The notes beneath the pieces were generated by a model. That model was not told the origin of the DNA. It did no database searches and worked only from the letters and a program-made list of their open reading frames with translations. From positions 31,076,144 to 31,140,143 of the forward strand of contig OX485809.1 of the NCBI GenBank assembly GCA_950295325.1: DNA of 64,000 nucleotides, read 5' to 3'. The stretch is from Polytrichum commune (Eukaryota > Streptophyta > Polytrichopsida > Polytrichales > Polytrichaceae). Position numbers and translations under genes: made by a program. Positions 36,265 to 48,418 of this stretch are shown one piece after another (position 1 is the stretch's first letter; every line of letters begins with the position of its first letter).

Positions 36265-37407
36265 CTAAACAACATCAACACACAAGACATGGCAGCAATG
36301 TAAGAATCAAGTTCACATGACACTTACACTTCCATTCCACAGTGAATGAATCAGGAGTAGTATGCTGCAATTCTTAACTCTTAATGAATGCCCCTAATAT
36401 GCAACTTTTCACCATACCCAACTACTACATATCTCTATATGGTATAGATTGCTTGCAGTAAAAAATATGTAGATATGGCACAAACTGCATATTGATTTTT
36501 CTCTTCTGGTTCCAGAAGCAGCCTGATAATCAAACAGCTCTATCTTGGCTGGCACAAACACAAAAATAAAAGATTATATGATTCTATACTCATTCACAAA
36601 TCACCTTGTGCTCATAAAAATCTGCTCAAAATATTACAGGAGCACATCCTCAAACAGTCTATTACTTAACAGTAGAGCATTTAACAATGCAGGATCACAC
36701 AAGAATACTGGCATTGTCCACTTGCAGTCATCAAGCCATTGCCTCTCCAAGAATGACAAAGTGAAGAACAAGGGATGCGACGCATTCAAATTGAATCATC
36801 AGAGAATTGTATATATATATTTATATAGAATATGTGATCTGTTACAAAGCTAGGGTACAACTTCTGCACATCAGTCTTGCTGCTCTTATCTAATGTGCAG
36901 GATGTGAAAGCACAAATAAACCAACTCTTACATCATCATCATCTCTCTACAACTCTCGACATCCTGACAAACAACATCAACAACAGAGACAGGACATACA
37001 GCAGAGGTAGGTTATTCATTACTCTGTATGTCTTCCTCTCACATTGTTGGCTGCTAAAGGATTTCTCCTGCTAAAGGATTTCTCACAGCATCATTCATCC
37101 TACCTGCACTAACAGGAGGAACACTCTGATAATCTTCATCACCACCGACATCATCAACTATGGGGTTGCGACATAGCATTTGAGAGACGCAAAGGGTTGA
37201 TGATGGACATAGGGGAGTTTATCAAATTGAAGAAGAGCAAAAACTACATGCAAAAGCCTTTCACTACTCTGTGTTGGCTGATAAGAATTTCTCTCGCAGC
37301 ATCGTCATCCTATATTTACAGAGAAACTCTCTCTCCCTCTCTCTCTGATAATCGTCATTATCATCACCACCGACATCATCATCATCTATGGGTTGAGACA
37401 AAGCATT

Positions 37408-37439
<32 letters not shown>

Positions 37440-37503
37440 GCATTAAAAAGGGGGTTACAGGGTAAGGGTTTGATGATGGTTATGATGAAATTGAAAACTA
37501 CTG
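36265..37503 (-). repeat. Proximal 3' UTR / intron of the RING-CH gene, with tandem duplication and (GA)13
   Basis: A block at about 37015-37200 (TCATTACTCTGTATG, GGCTGCTAAAGGATTTCTC, GATAATCTTCATCACCACCG then CATCATCAACTATGGGGTTG) recurs in changed form at 37260-37425 (TCACTACTCTGTGTTGGCTG, GATAATCGTCATTATCATC, ACCACCGACATCATCATC, TATGGGTTGAGACAAAGCAT). A pure GA run lies at 37409-37434 and a CT run at 37329-37350. The duplication lies between the two alternative C-terminal coding segments. Confidence 0.7.
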
Positions 37504-38298
37504 CTACATGCCAAAGTTGACGATTCGGAAGAACCAAGGGACGGTGCAAACAACAACAAGGGCTGCCAGCAATGCATTTCGCACAATCTGGCGTTGCCAG
37601 CAGTACCTAAGCCTCGACATAGCCGTGGATCTGACAACCACTCTCTGGGTTGCTGCAGGCTCAGCTCCATCCGCTTCCAACCACCCCACCATACTCTCCG
37701 CAGGCTCCGGTATCTTGACGTTCTTCACAGTTTCACCACAAATCTCACACACCGTGTTACCCCGGATCTTGAACCACTCCTCCGCACAGTCACGGTGACA
37801 TAAAGCCAAATCATGCTTACAAGCACAACCAAGCTCAAGGCTTTCACTGCTCCCTGGCTGAAGCCCCAGATGACATACCCTACATACTGTCTCCCCTGCA
37901 TCATATGCATCCCCATCCTTATTGTTGGGGCCTCCATAGCTGATCACCTGTTGCTTCCCATCATCATTCACAAAACCCTTTTGCCCAAGCTCCACAATCG
38001 TCTCCACCACATCATAACTCTTCTTCGGCTGCTGCTGCTGCTGCTGCTTCGTCAGGGTGGTCACATCCGAAGAGTTCGCACCATCATCCAAGTTCACCAC
38101 CACAAATTCCTCGGTATGCCCGCCGTGTTGTTGATGTTGTTGATGAGGCTGTTCTGGTAGCCCATTGGCGGGGGGAGCTGCTGCAGTTGCTGCCAGGGCT
38201 AATTCCAAGGCATTCACGACAGCAGGATCACCGCCGTGGAAAGATGCCCGCCCCGAGGCTTGCAACGGCAACTGTGACGATGACACAGAGGGATTCAT
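37504..38298 (-). CDS. RING-CH (RINGv) E3 ubiquitin ligase with C-terminal membrane anchor
   Basis: Likely a membrane-bound E3 ligase of the MARCH-like plant group. The RING-CH finger at residues 139-187 has the exact C4HC3 spacing: CRVC (139, 142), GCAC (158, 160), His168, Cys171, CEIC (184, 187). The N-terminal 135 residues are low-complexity (QPHQQHQQHGG, a run of six Q at 85-90), and a hydrophobic anchor NALLAALVVVCTVPWFF lies at 241-257. The contiguous ORF has 264 codons and no intron. The same gene can instead splice at 37607 to the homologous exon 36162-36264, giving an equally long protein with a different anchor. Start: the ATG at 38298 is the first in an open frame that has upstream stops. 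The catalytic role is inferred from the domain. Confidence 0.88.
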   Translation of the reverse strand: MNPSVSSSQLPLQASGRASFHGGDPAVVNALELALAATAAAPPANGLPEQPHQQHQQHGGHTEEFVVVNLDDGANSSDVTTLTKQQQQQQPKKSYDVVETIVELGQKGFVNDDGKQQVISYGGPNNKDGDAYDAGETVCRVCHLGLQPGSSESLELGCACKHDLALCHRDCAEEWFKIRGNTVCEICGETVKNVKIPEPAESMVGWLEADGAEPAATQRVVVRSTAMSRLRYCWQRQIVRNALLAALVVVCTVPWFFRIVNFGM

Positions 38299-40320
38299 AC
38301 TGTTTCGAGATTCTGCACTTCAAACACAACAACAAGGCCACCCGCTAATCCTTCATCACGCTCTCAAGTCACTCATCCATGTGCTGATGACAGACACTCG
38401 CACTCTCACATCACATCGCATCACTGACCTAACCTCGGTCATCTCTCTATCCTTATCTCCACTCTTGTGACGAGTCTTCTTGCAGCCTGCCACTGCTAAT
38501 GCTCCTCCTCCAGAACAAGTGTCGACTCCTCATCAAAATTCTGGCAACCCCGCCCATCCCTAACATCTATTCAAGGGGATGTGGTTTTCAAGCAAGGCAT
38601 TCAGTAGCGAGCATTCAGGAACCGACAGAAGCGCGTGCAAGATTGCTGCCCTCCTCGGAATGATAGGAGCAGCACAACAAGGGGACACAGTAAGTAAGTT
38701 AGAGAAAGATGCTGTAACAAGAGTGAAGTTGATGGGTTCTTTGTTTCTATTGTGGTGGAGTCTAAAGTGCTTCTTCCTCCCCTTCCTAGGAAGGCAAGAA
38801 GGAAAGAAAGAAACAAGGAAGGAAGGAAGCAAGGAAGGAAGAGCAAGAACCCCAAGCGTTGATATGGTATAAAGGTGACTTCATGGTATCAACAATAATA
38901 AGGAACATCCATAATGGGTATCATAAAAGAACCTATCCATGGGATGCTCAAGAACCCTGCGCAAGGAGACTGAGCTCGTAACATCCCATGGTTATATTCT
39001 CAAGGCCCACATAACGAATGCACCCACCGCTTAATAATGGTCATGATGACAAACTCGTTGTATACTTGGGTTATTATTTGGGTCAATAGATATACCATGC
39101 TAAAACCATGTTGATACTAAAGAGATTTGCCTAACTATGAAGGCTCTTGCATGGTGTATAAACCCAAGTGGTATTGAAAACAAAAGTTACCGTCAAACAC
39201 CCATACCCTACTAGCATTTCATTATTTTGGGTGGAATCCTTGATATAAATACTTGAGTGGTGTCACGAGCAAATGACACCAAACCAACATTTGGTCAAAC
39301 TCCTAGTGTTTCCAAGCCCAACTAGTTACATGTTGTGATATTTTAGTTATTCCTTACTAATTTGAGGTACAGTTTAAACTCCATAATATCATGCTTATGG
39401 CAACCTACTCTACTAGCACACGAGTCCTATACAATCGTCCCATATCAATGTGAGAACAATGCAAATCTACCATTATGCTAGATTTGCAATTTTTTCAATT
39501 ACATAGGACAAGTTTCCAATGATGTAGGTGCCTAGGAGTCATATGCTTGTAGTGCAAAATGCACGTGATATTATGGAGTTTTGTAGTGTTAACATGGATG
39601 TGTAATAAATAGAAATAGTGTAACATGTGACATTATGGAATAACACAAGGTCAACATTGCAATAATGACAATACTTATAATGATGCCAACGTCATGCATG
39701 TGAGCATGTGGTCTTTGGGGGTCTATTTTAATGTCAACACCCATGATATATGGGAGAGAAACACGATAACGAGGAGTGATATTTAAACTAATAACATCGT
39801 TCCCCAGGGTTTCAATATATAAGAGAAGGAGTGACAGTAAGGAGGTTGATATTGCAAAGTTCTAGAATGCATATTCCATAGATTCCTCTAAAGTGATGGG
39901 TAATTTTCCTAAAGTCTTGATGAACTTCAACTAGGTTAGCAAACCCACATGGAAGTTGTAGCCATTAGCCTCATGATTTTTTGGAGCGCATATGAATACC
40001 TTATTCATTATCAAAGCAAAGAACCTTATGCTCATTGAAATGGTTACCCCCTCCCCCCACCAACTACTGTATGTTGACTATTGAGCCTAGAATGACAAAT
40101 TTATATTTTGAACATGTAGTCCATTCTCTTTCAACACATGTCTTATTGTTGTCCATTCTTGGAGTCACAAGTTCACACACCAAACAACATATCACACAAA
40201 TATATATATATATAGGGTGTCCCAAATAAAAATAATAATTGAATACAAAGTTGTATGCCTTATGCAAAAACAAAACCCCCTTGAAACACACAACAAAAAA
40301 ACCTCAAAGGAAAACATTGA
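38299..40320. other. 5' leader/promoter of the RING-CH gene and intergenic sequence
   Basis: The first 200-500 bases are CT/GA-rich and probably hold the RING-CH leader and promoter. ORFs on both strands at 38560-38872 overlap and derive partly from an AAGG-type purine run (38795-38845). A repeat copy lies at 39550-39890 (see 33180). Near 40201-40213 there is a short TA run. No gene is seen. Confidence 0.55.
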
Positions 40321-40813
40321 AGTACACCGTTTATGGTATTTAGTGTCACATGTGTAATAATGTCACTTACCCTCTTTTGAGGCATATGCTAGGTTACACT
40401 AATAGCCAACAACTTCCCTATTAGTGTCACCTCGTGACGCTTGGCGTTCAAGTGCGCTTACTAATATTTTGGCATGAGTATGTTCAAGAGTGTTATGAGG
40501 TGTACGCTTATGTTACACAATGGTAATGGTTTACAAGCTGACTAAAGTGCACACAAATGACACTTGCCATTAGTACACTCAAAATTATCTTCCTCTTACA
40601 TGCTAATTTGCAAGACTATCATCTAGGGTATCCAACTATGCTACTCTAAATGTCAAAATGTAGATATTTTTTCACTTAAAGAAGTTACTTATGCTGACAA
40701 ATGGAATCATATTGACAATTAGCGGCGGATATGATGCTTTGAGATCCCTAGGGATCTAGTTTAGGCCTTCGCAATTAGTGTAGGTGACACTAAAATACCA
40801 TGATCGGTGTACT
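40321..40813. mobile_element. Non-autonomous TIR element of about 490 bp
   Basis: The left end AGTACACCGTTTATGGTATT, then TAGTGTCA, is inverse to the right end TGACACTAAAATACCATGAT then CGGTGTACT. The interior is non-coding, with ATTAGTGTCACCTC motifs. Partial copies are at 34514-34690 and, as terminus-like fragments, near 5210-5240. No clear target duplication; borders are good to a few bases. Confidence 0.7.
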
Positions 40814-41683
40814 TTAGTACCCGCCGACTATGTCATAGTTTAGCTTAGCTTCTGCCATTGGCAGCCAAAAAACTGCGAGAAAGGTCACAAGGACGCCGAC
40901 TCCGCAGTGTGATGGACATCGCCAAATCCCAAAAATTTCAGAGCACAGGCTACCTTACTTCAGGGCATCTCAGTCTGCAGTTTCAACTTCCCCATCCCTA
41001 TCCCTATCCCAGCTACCCATCATGGAAGCAGAACGGCACAATAATCATAACCATAACATTAATAATAAGATACATGTAATGTGTTGCGGCAGTGAGCATT
41101 TGATCTGCAATTCAGCTCTTAGATCCGAAACTTGAGCAAACAGTGCATAAGCTTACCATATATGGCTGGCTTTCGTTCTTCCTAAGGCTCCTCTGACCTA
41201 CTTACTCCTCCTCCTCTTCCGAGAAAGTTCTCAAGCTTAAACCCAAGGTCATGTGAAGTGTGCGCACGTTTTTGTAGTGAACCTTGGGTAAGTAAGTCAA
41301 TGTCGGAAACGAGGCCCTTCTTGTGCAAGGAGCACATGTGAGGAGGCTATGTGTCCTGCTGCACCGTTCGGTAACTTGAAGCTGGGGATTCTTACCGCCG
41401 ACAGCGCAAAAACTTCCACCCACGTAGTTAAGCATTTGTGGATTGCGGTTTGCACGGAATTTGGGTTGTTGGGTTTTTGGGTAGGGCGGGGCTTCGTTCG
41501 TCGTGATCCTGGATGAATCCATCCGATCCAGGTTATATGCGGGACGTGCAATCTTGTGTGAGACATGGACTCTGAAGTGTCGAGGGAAATGCTTATGAGC
41601 TCTGTGGAATAGTTGATAGACTCCTATATATCATCACAATGTTGTGAAGGGGGAGAAAGTAGTTTGAATTCGAGGAGGGTTAA
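40814..41683. other. Promoter side of the SMP-C2 gene; no certain exon
   Basis: Short ORFs at 40858-41079 (+) and 41202-41522 (-) are unsupported by any family. The region is more GC-rich near 41380-41530, consistent with a promoter and 5' UTR for the gene starting at 41684. Confidence 0.45.
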
Positions 41684-44600
41684 ATGGAGAATTCGAGGCC
41701 TGCTGCTGTGGAGGATGAGGGCGATCACTCTGGAAGCTCCGATCAATTCATGCTGCATGTGCTGCTGGTGTTGGTGGTCACCTGGCTGGTCTCTGCTCTG
41801 CGATTGAATAATGTCTTCATCTTGTGCCTCTGCGCTGGCTACCTCTGTCTGGTCAGTGATTCCAACCAAAGCACTTATAGTATAAGCACCATGAAAATGA
41901 TGAGATTAGTTACATGGATGAGCATTAGATGTGGTGGGATGTAATTGAGACTGTTCTGGTTGCGGCCATGGGGATAAGTTGGACTCCAAATTCACGTCCA
42001 GTTTGTGGCACTGTTAAGAATGGGAAACATTCTAAATTGGACGATGTAAAGAGAGGTGGCATAAGAAATTAGCCCATATCACTAAACACAGCAGTGGTCA
42101 ACCATCATCGCATTTGAAGCACTTCCAAAGCACTTAAGCACCATACAGGGGTTTAGTTAGATAGATGAGCATCAGATATAGTGAGTAGTAATTGAGGCTG
42201 TTTATTTGCGGCCATGGTTAGGCTTCCAATTCTATTCTGCAGTGACGATCACGTCAAGTTTGTCGAACTGTTACGAGTGGGAAACATTGTCAATTGGACG
42301 ATACTGAGGTATAGAAATCTATACAACGACTACCAACTTATACATCAGTGGTCATTCCTCATCACGTTTGAGAGCTCTAGTGATTTCCTACTGCTAGTGA
42401 ATTCTGGCTGATGCCAACCCTGAAGGGTTAGCCTCTCCAAAACCGAGGTTGACGTATTCCTCTGAAATAAGAGCGTGGCTGAAGTAGATCATATGCTGTT
42501 AATCACTGTGAAGCTTTCTCTGTCTGGAGTTGAAGCTTGGTTTCATTTTATCGGATTTTCGTCCAATACATTTTTTATATAGAATGGAGGAAAGTCCTCC
42601 TATATATTTGCCCTTAATAGTTTGACATCTTGAGGCCTTACTTTTACATGATCACTCTTTGAAGAGTACTTGAAATCCCTCTCTTGGGGAGGCAAACATG
42701 TGACAGATTTTTATGCGATGTAAGTTGCCTGAATGAGTTTGCAGCCATATCCATGCCTGTGTTGATTTGTTTATCGGATCACATTGAACTGTTTATGCTG
42801 CTATAATCAATAGCCCATTATCTCTCTGGGGCTAGTCTACATTCTAGAAATCCTCAACAATATCTGTTTGGTTGTGAGACAGGTAGAGAGACGAAGTAGG
42901 GAAAAGGAGAGGCATCGATTTGGCATTGAGGTGCGGAGGGAGTTGGACAAAAGCAAGGTACACTGCCTAACTAATTTATCTTGAAATATTAGCTTGGTTA
43001 GATTTTGAAGGAAGCAAGCCAGATGATGTGCACTTGTCTGCTGTCAGTATATCTTAACTGCTCTTTGCATTCTATGTATATCACAGTCCTTTCCTCTTCA
43101 AAAACTCTAATCTTAAGTCTGAGTAAACTCTCAGCCTTAAAGAAATCTAGAACCCTTCCTAGTCCCTCAAAGTTTTGACTTCAAGCTGGACTTGGTGTGA
43201 TCTTTTGCAAACTTTCCTATTTCTGTCCTTTGGCAGGCGGACGAGGCTGAAACCTTACGCTGGCTGAATGAAGGCCTCAAAAACATGTGGCCAGTGTGCA
43301 TGGAAAATTTTGCATCAAAACATTTCTTCGGACCGATGGTCCCATGGTTTCTCAACACGTATAAACCTAAAAGTGTGGTATGTGATCTTATCCTCCTGTG
43401 TGTTTAGTGGTCTATATATTCTTGTGATGTCGAATTTATGTATGGGTACAAGATCATTGTTGAACCTTGAGATAGTGAATAGTTGGGTGAATACGAAACA
43501 AGTAGGGTAAGTAGGAAAGACTACAAATTAATAAAATCTTGACTGTTGATTTTCAGCTTGACTTCTTGCATTGACATTTGCATACACATAACATGGATGA
43601 GGCTCGATGGGTTCTGGTTATTGAATGAATTCACCTTATGGAGTCAAAATCAACTTGAACATGCAATAATTCTTTGAGAAAGCAATAGTTGCCAGACATT
43701 TTAATATTTGGAACATGAATCTAGAGTGACCAACTTATCTTGTATCTAGTTAATTTATGACTGTTTTCTTCCATGGGGTAATACGGTCAGGCCAATATCA
43801 AGAACTCATGGCTACATTGCAACTCGTTGCTCAAATTCATGGTACCCATGCATCATATGTAGATAAAAACACAGTGGATGTCAACCAGGTTTTTGTTTGT
43901 GGTGAAAAAAAGGACTTCAAATCATACACCTAGGCTAGATATGCAGTTTTACACACATTCATTTGCTTAGTCTGGTCGTCCTTTCATCTATCGGTTCCTA
44001 CATTACCATATTATTATTCTTCCTGGACTTAGAAAAAAATAATTATTTGGTGGCAGAGTAGAGTAATGTTGCAATCTCTTACACTTGGAAGTACGCCTCC
44101 AATGTTCAGTTTCATACGTGCTCTTGAAGTTCCCGAGGACGGTGATCATGTGGTAAGTGTGCTCTTTGGATTAAATATTCATTCCTTGAGATTTTTGACG
44201 AGGATTCCTTGTATTGAAATCAGTTGGTCACTTTCTCCTTGGAGCTGTTTTTGGTTGAGTTGAACTGTACAAACCAATTGAAGTCAACAAAGTTTCCCTT
44301 TGCAGGCTTTTGAAGCTGTAATGGAGTTTGTGTCTGGGAATGACATGAACGCAGAAATTTCAGTTCAATTGATTAGAGGAATCTGGACTACCTTCTACGT
44401 CTCAAAATTAGCGATAAAGGGCACGGTATGTGGCAGATCTTATATCCAAAGTGATCATGCACCACATCTAGAGTCAGAAAAAATTCCTGTGCATCTTGCA
44501 TTCTTTATCAATGTTGAGTGAATCTACTCTTGGCTTTTGGCAGTATGGAAACTGACAAATATGGCATAAGTAAAGCCGAACTGAATAGCTGTGACAATTT

Positions 44601-47600
44601 TTCAGGCAAAAATTTCAGTGAAATTTGTGAAAGGCTGGCCAGCAGTAGGGCGTGTGCGCTTGTGTTTTGCACATCCACCTGATGTCACGCTGACCGCCAG
44701 ACCAATGACCAGAAAAGGAATGGATATGAATTCAGTTCCTGGTGCTGCCAACTGGCTGGTAATTCAATATTCTCTTCATGCACTATGTGCAACTCAATTA
44801 ACTGGCTAGCTTATGGAAGTGGGTATAACCTAGATTACAAAAAATATTTTTCATGTTTCCGTTTTACCTTCTTATCCTTAAGTCTTACCATGTAGATCAT
44901 GTTGAGAGATACTAGGCCATTTTCATACTATATCTCTAAAAATCCATAATAAGGATTTATCAAGTTCTCAGATTGCCTCTTTCCTGCATTGCTCTTTGTG
45001 CAATACTATTCCTGAATATGAGTATCAATTGGAATGGCTCAACTCAACAGGTGAAAACGGTGGATATTGCACTGAAACAATCAGTAGTCAAGGTATGATT
45101 TCAATACCATATACTAACAGTTCTAACTAAGAGTTAACCAGAAAGGGACATTCATTACAGGTTTAGAATGTATCAAATTATGTCTCTTATAAATTTTCGT
45201 GAATTTCTGTGAAAACATTAGCTTATCAAGTGGTGTGACATTTATGCAGCCAAATATGCTGGTTGTGGATATCGAGAAACTTGTGACCAAAATGATGTGG
45301 CCTGATCCCAGACCACAGAAGTCAAAGGCAAATTCAAATGGTTTGAATCCACCCGTCTCCTTTAAAAGCATTTTCCGAAGACCCATTATTTGTGCAGGAC
45401 GACCTGTTCTTACCCAAGCTGCATTAAAATCACTTCTGTTCTTGTAACTAGTGTGGTGATTGCTTCATGTCAATCATTTGTACAGCATTGTAACATAGAG
45501 CTCTTGGAAAAATTTCAGGTGTTTCAGATTTTTTCTATGTTGAGAGCAAGTCAGCTGTCCCACCAACAGTCCTTGTGGAAATCTTGGGCGCCACCAATTT
45601 AAAGGCTGCAGACAGTAATGGTAACTTCCTTTGCCTATTTGAGATTCTAATTTTGCATGGATGGAGTCTTAGAAATGTTCGCTTGCACATGCTCCCACTA
45701 TGTTTTTGTTGTTAATTAAATCTCCTTGATACATCTAGTCATTGCGACTTGTGGTTTTGCTATTGTTTCAGTGTGAGGTCTTGAAGGGCTTTGATATATT
45801 ATTGTGAGACATTGATCAACTGGATATTAAATAGATTGTTCTGTCAGATCCAATCTTCAACTAGGAGAAGATAAGAAACACATCTTTATTTTCTTGGCAT
45901 GCAAGACTGCAGATTGTCGCTAATCTCAATTTTGCAGGACTATCTGATCCATTTGTGGAGGTAATACTCGGGCAGCACAATTGGAAAACGAAAATTAAAT
46001 ACAAGACACTCAATCCAACCTGGACAGAGCATCATCGCATACCCATTGTCAACTGGGAACTACCAAATCTGCTGACATTACGTGTGCAAGATTGGGACTT
46101 CTTGAAACGTCCCGATGAGCTTGGGTATGCATGCACTTCTTTTGGAAGATTTCTGAGGTTGATTGAATAGCGTTGATCAAAAGTATGCCAATTTCCTTTC
46201 TAAAGAGTCCCTTGTCTTTGAAGAATTTTGAAGGTGTATGAATGGCTATCAGTCCAATATACCTCTTTATATCGTGAACCGATGTGCTGCCCTGTTTGGT
46301 GAAACTACTTGTATGTTCTGGATTTTCTTCTTCTAATATCAATTTGCATAACTTTGTTTATGTTGTTGGTGATCAGAATGTGCTCTGTCGATGTGAAGAG
46401 TTATCGTGATGGAGCACGTCATGAGATGCAGCTACCTCTTGAAGGTGAACACGTGTCGACGGGTCAGATACAATTTGCGATCACTGTGGAGATAAACAAC
46501 AGTGGTCCTCAGGTTTTTGAAGAACCGCAAAATATCGGTGTTGGGTCCCAGGTAGAGTCAATCCACTTGTTAGCCCACAATAGCATTCACATCTAAGTTG
46601 GTGTAAACGATTTGGTGTACTTATTCTGTTAATCTAGCTCTGATAGGCACTTATGAAAATCATTGTTACATTACATATGATTTTGAGCAGGTTCTCAAAA
46701 TTCCAAATCATCACACTTAAGGTGCATGAGAGTTCTTTGGAATAGGTTGATATGGAATATGTGCATAATTTTTCTATTTGATCTCGCAGAATATGATGTT
46801 GATGCTAATTCACCAGGAACATGAAACCTTCTGCTTGTGACATGGTCAAACAATTTATTCAAAAAACTCTTCTACAGGCTCATTTCAATTTTGAATGCTA
46901 TGTTCATGTGACCAATACACTAAAAAGGGACTGAAGACAAAAAGTGCTTTCCGCTTTCTTTGAAACAGTAAGACAAAAGTTGCTACGCAAACTATTGGTT
47001 AATCGTGAACTTACATATTTTTGCAGACTACGGTGTCACAGGAGATACAAATTAGCCCCGGCTCAACATCTAACCACACACCACCCAGCACTATTGCCAG
47101 CATCTTAAGGAGTCCTGAGAGTGATTCAAAATCAAAGACCTCAAAGAAGCATTCGCGGCATACCTCAACTGAGGATAGCGGACCAATTTCCACAGTGCTG
47201 GAACAAACTCATATAAGTGAATTTTTTGAAATAGTGGAGATGCCTTTTTGGCCTTCCGGTAGCCTCACAATTCAACACCCAGGGTCCGTGGAGCGCGTGG
47301 GGTTTCCTGTAGCTAGGAAACTTGGAGGAAGAGGGAAGAAGAGTAAATCATCATCAGGACGTTGGAAAAAAATGGATACTGAAAATGTGAAAGATCACGA
47401 AGACAAGCGGTTCTTGAGGTTCTTGAGACGAAGGAAAGGGTTGAGAGGGGGAGCCTCTTCACATGAAAACCTGGGCAACACAGACAAGGAATCCACTGTA
47501 AGTGATCAGTCAGACTACACAAGCCAGGGTAGCTTAGATGGCTCCATAGACCTAAATAGCAATGTGAAGATGACTCTACTATCCCCTGAAAACTCTCACT

Positions 47601-48418
47601 CACCTGAATCCCATGACATGTATGTTCGCCCTCCGGCTGCAGTTCCTCCTGTTGGACATTTAGAACCAATTTTAAGTCAAGATGGAGTATCGAAAACTCC
47701 AGATCCGCAGTCTCTGGACAATTCCTCTCAGCCAGATTATGAAACTCTGGTTGCTGGTGATACAATAACCTCAGATGTGCAGGGGTTAATGGACGAGTCC
47801 ATGTTGCCTACAGCACAATGTGAGGAGATGGATGATGTTCGTTCCGAATCTCAACAACCTCTTGATGCAGTTTCTGGAAAGCATCAACAACCTGATATCA
47901 AGCAGCAGAAGTATAAGAGTTTGGCATGGTGGAAGAAGTTGACGCGACGTGCTATGAGGAGGAAAAGGCGAGAGAGTAAGGGACTTGATGATTTCCCACA
48001 GGTTGTAGATGATATTGTTGCCACACAGGAGGGTGAGTATCCATTGCACCAGTATAATTCCTGCACTTCAGACCAGAGTAGTCTAACCACTCCAGTAACC
48101 CAGTCATTTAGAAAAGACCCAATTGATTCGATCAGCACTTTGGCAGCAACAAGTAGTAGTAGGCCGGGAGAATCTCCTGAGCTTCGCAAGATTATCACTG
48201 GTAGTAGAGCGTCAGGTAGCCAGTCGTGTCGAGTAGATCCCGTCACTGCGAAGAAATTAATTAATGTGGCTGGTGGTAAGGATCCTCGGGTGAGTCAGTC
48301 TTTCCGACACGACTCTCTAAGGATTAATGACAGTCCCCATGTTCCCAGCCGAGATGCGGGTCTTAGAACAATCCCTGAAAAGAAGCTTATAGGTCAGGTT
48401 AAGCCACAGGGATCATAA
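41684..48418 (+). CDS. NTMC2T6: SMP and C2 domain membrane-contact-site protein, NTMC2T6 type, 12 exons, complete
   Basis: Member of the plant extended-synaptotagmin-like group; such proteins tether the ER to other membranes and carry lipids through the SMP domain. Exons: 41684-41851, 42883-42957, 43237-43377, 44057-44152, 44306-44425, 44606-44758, 45051-45092, 45250-45340, 45528-45620, 45938-46124, 46377-46551, 47027-48418. The phases all close to 910 residues. N-terminal membrane hairpin (MLHVLLVLVVTWLVSAL, then FILCLCAGYLCL), a short basic helix, the SMP domain about 82-295 (ETLRWLNEGLKNMWPVCMEN, VPWFLNTYKP, AKISVKFVKGWPAVGRVRLC, NMLVVDIEKLV), then one C2 domain about 305-425 (PPTVLVEILGATNLKAADSN, GLSDPFVEVILG, VQDWD) with several acidic calcium-loop residues kept. 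The 464-residue tail is a single exon, polar and disordered, with basic patches (WWKKLTRRAMRRKRRES). The tail is unusually long. Confidence 0.92.

Noticed and set aside
38560..38872. Three overlapping ORFs of 84-97 codons
   Set aside because: Partly made from an AAGG-type purine tract read on both strands; no domain.
40858..41522. Short ORFs upstream of the SMP-C2 gene
   Set aside because: No splice link to the gene and no similarity; probably leader or promoter sequence.
47313..48246. Minus-strand ORFs of up to 150 codons in the last SMP-C2 exon
   Set aside because: Shadows of the real plus-strand coding exon.
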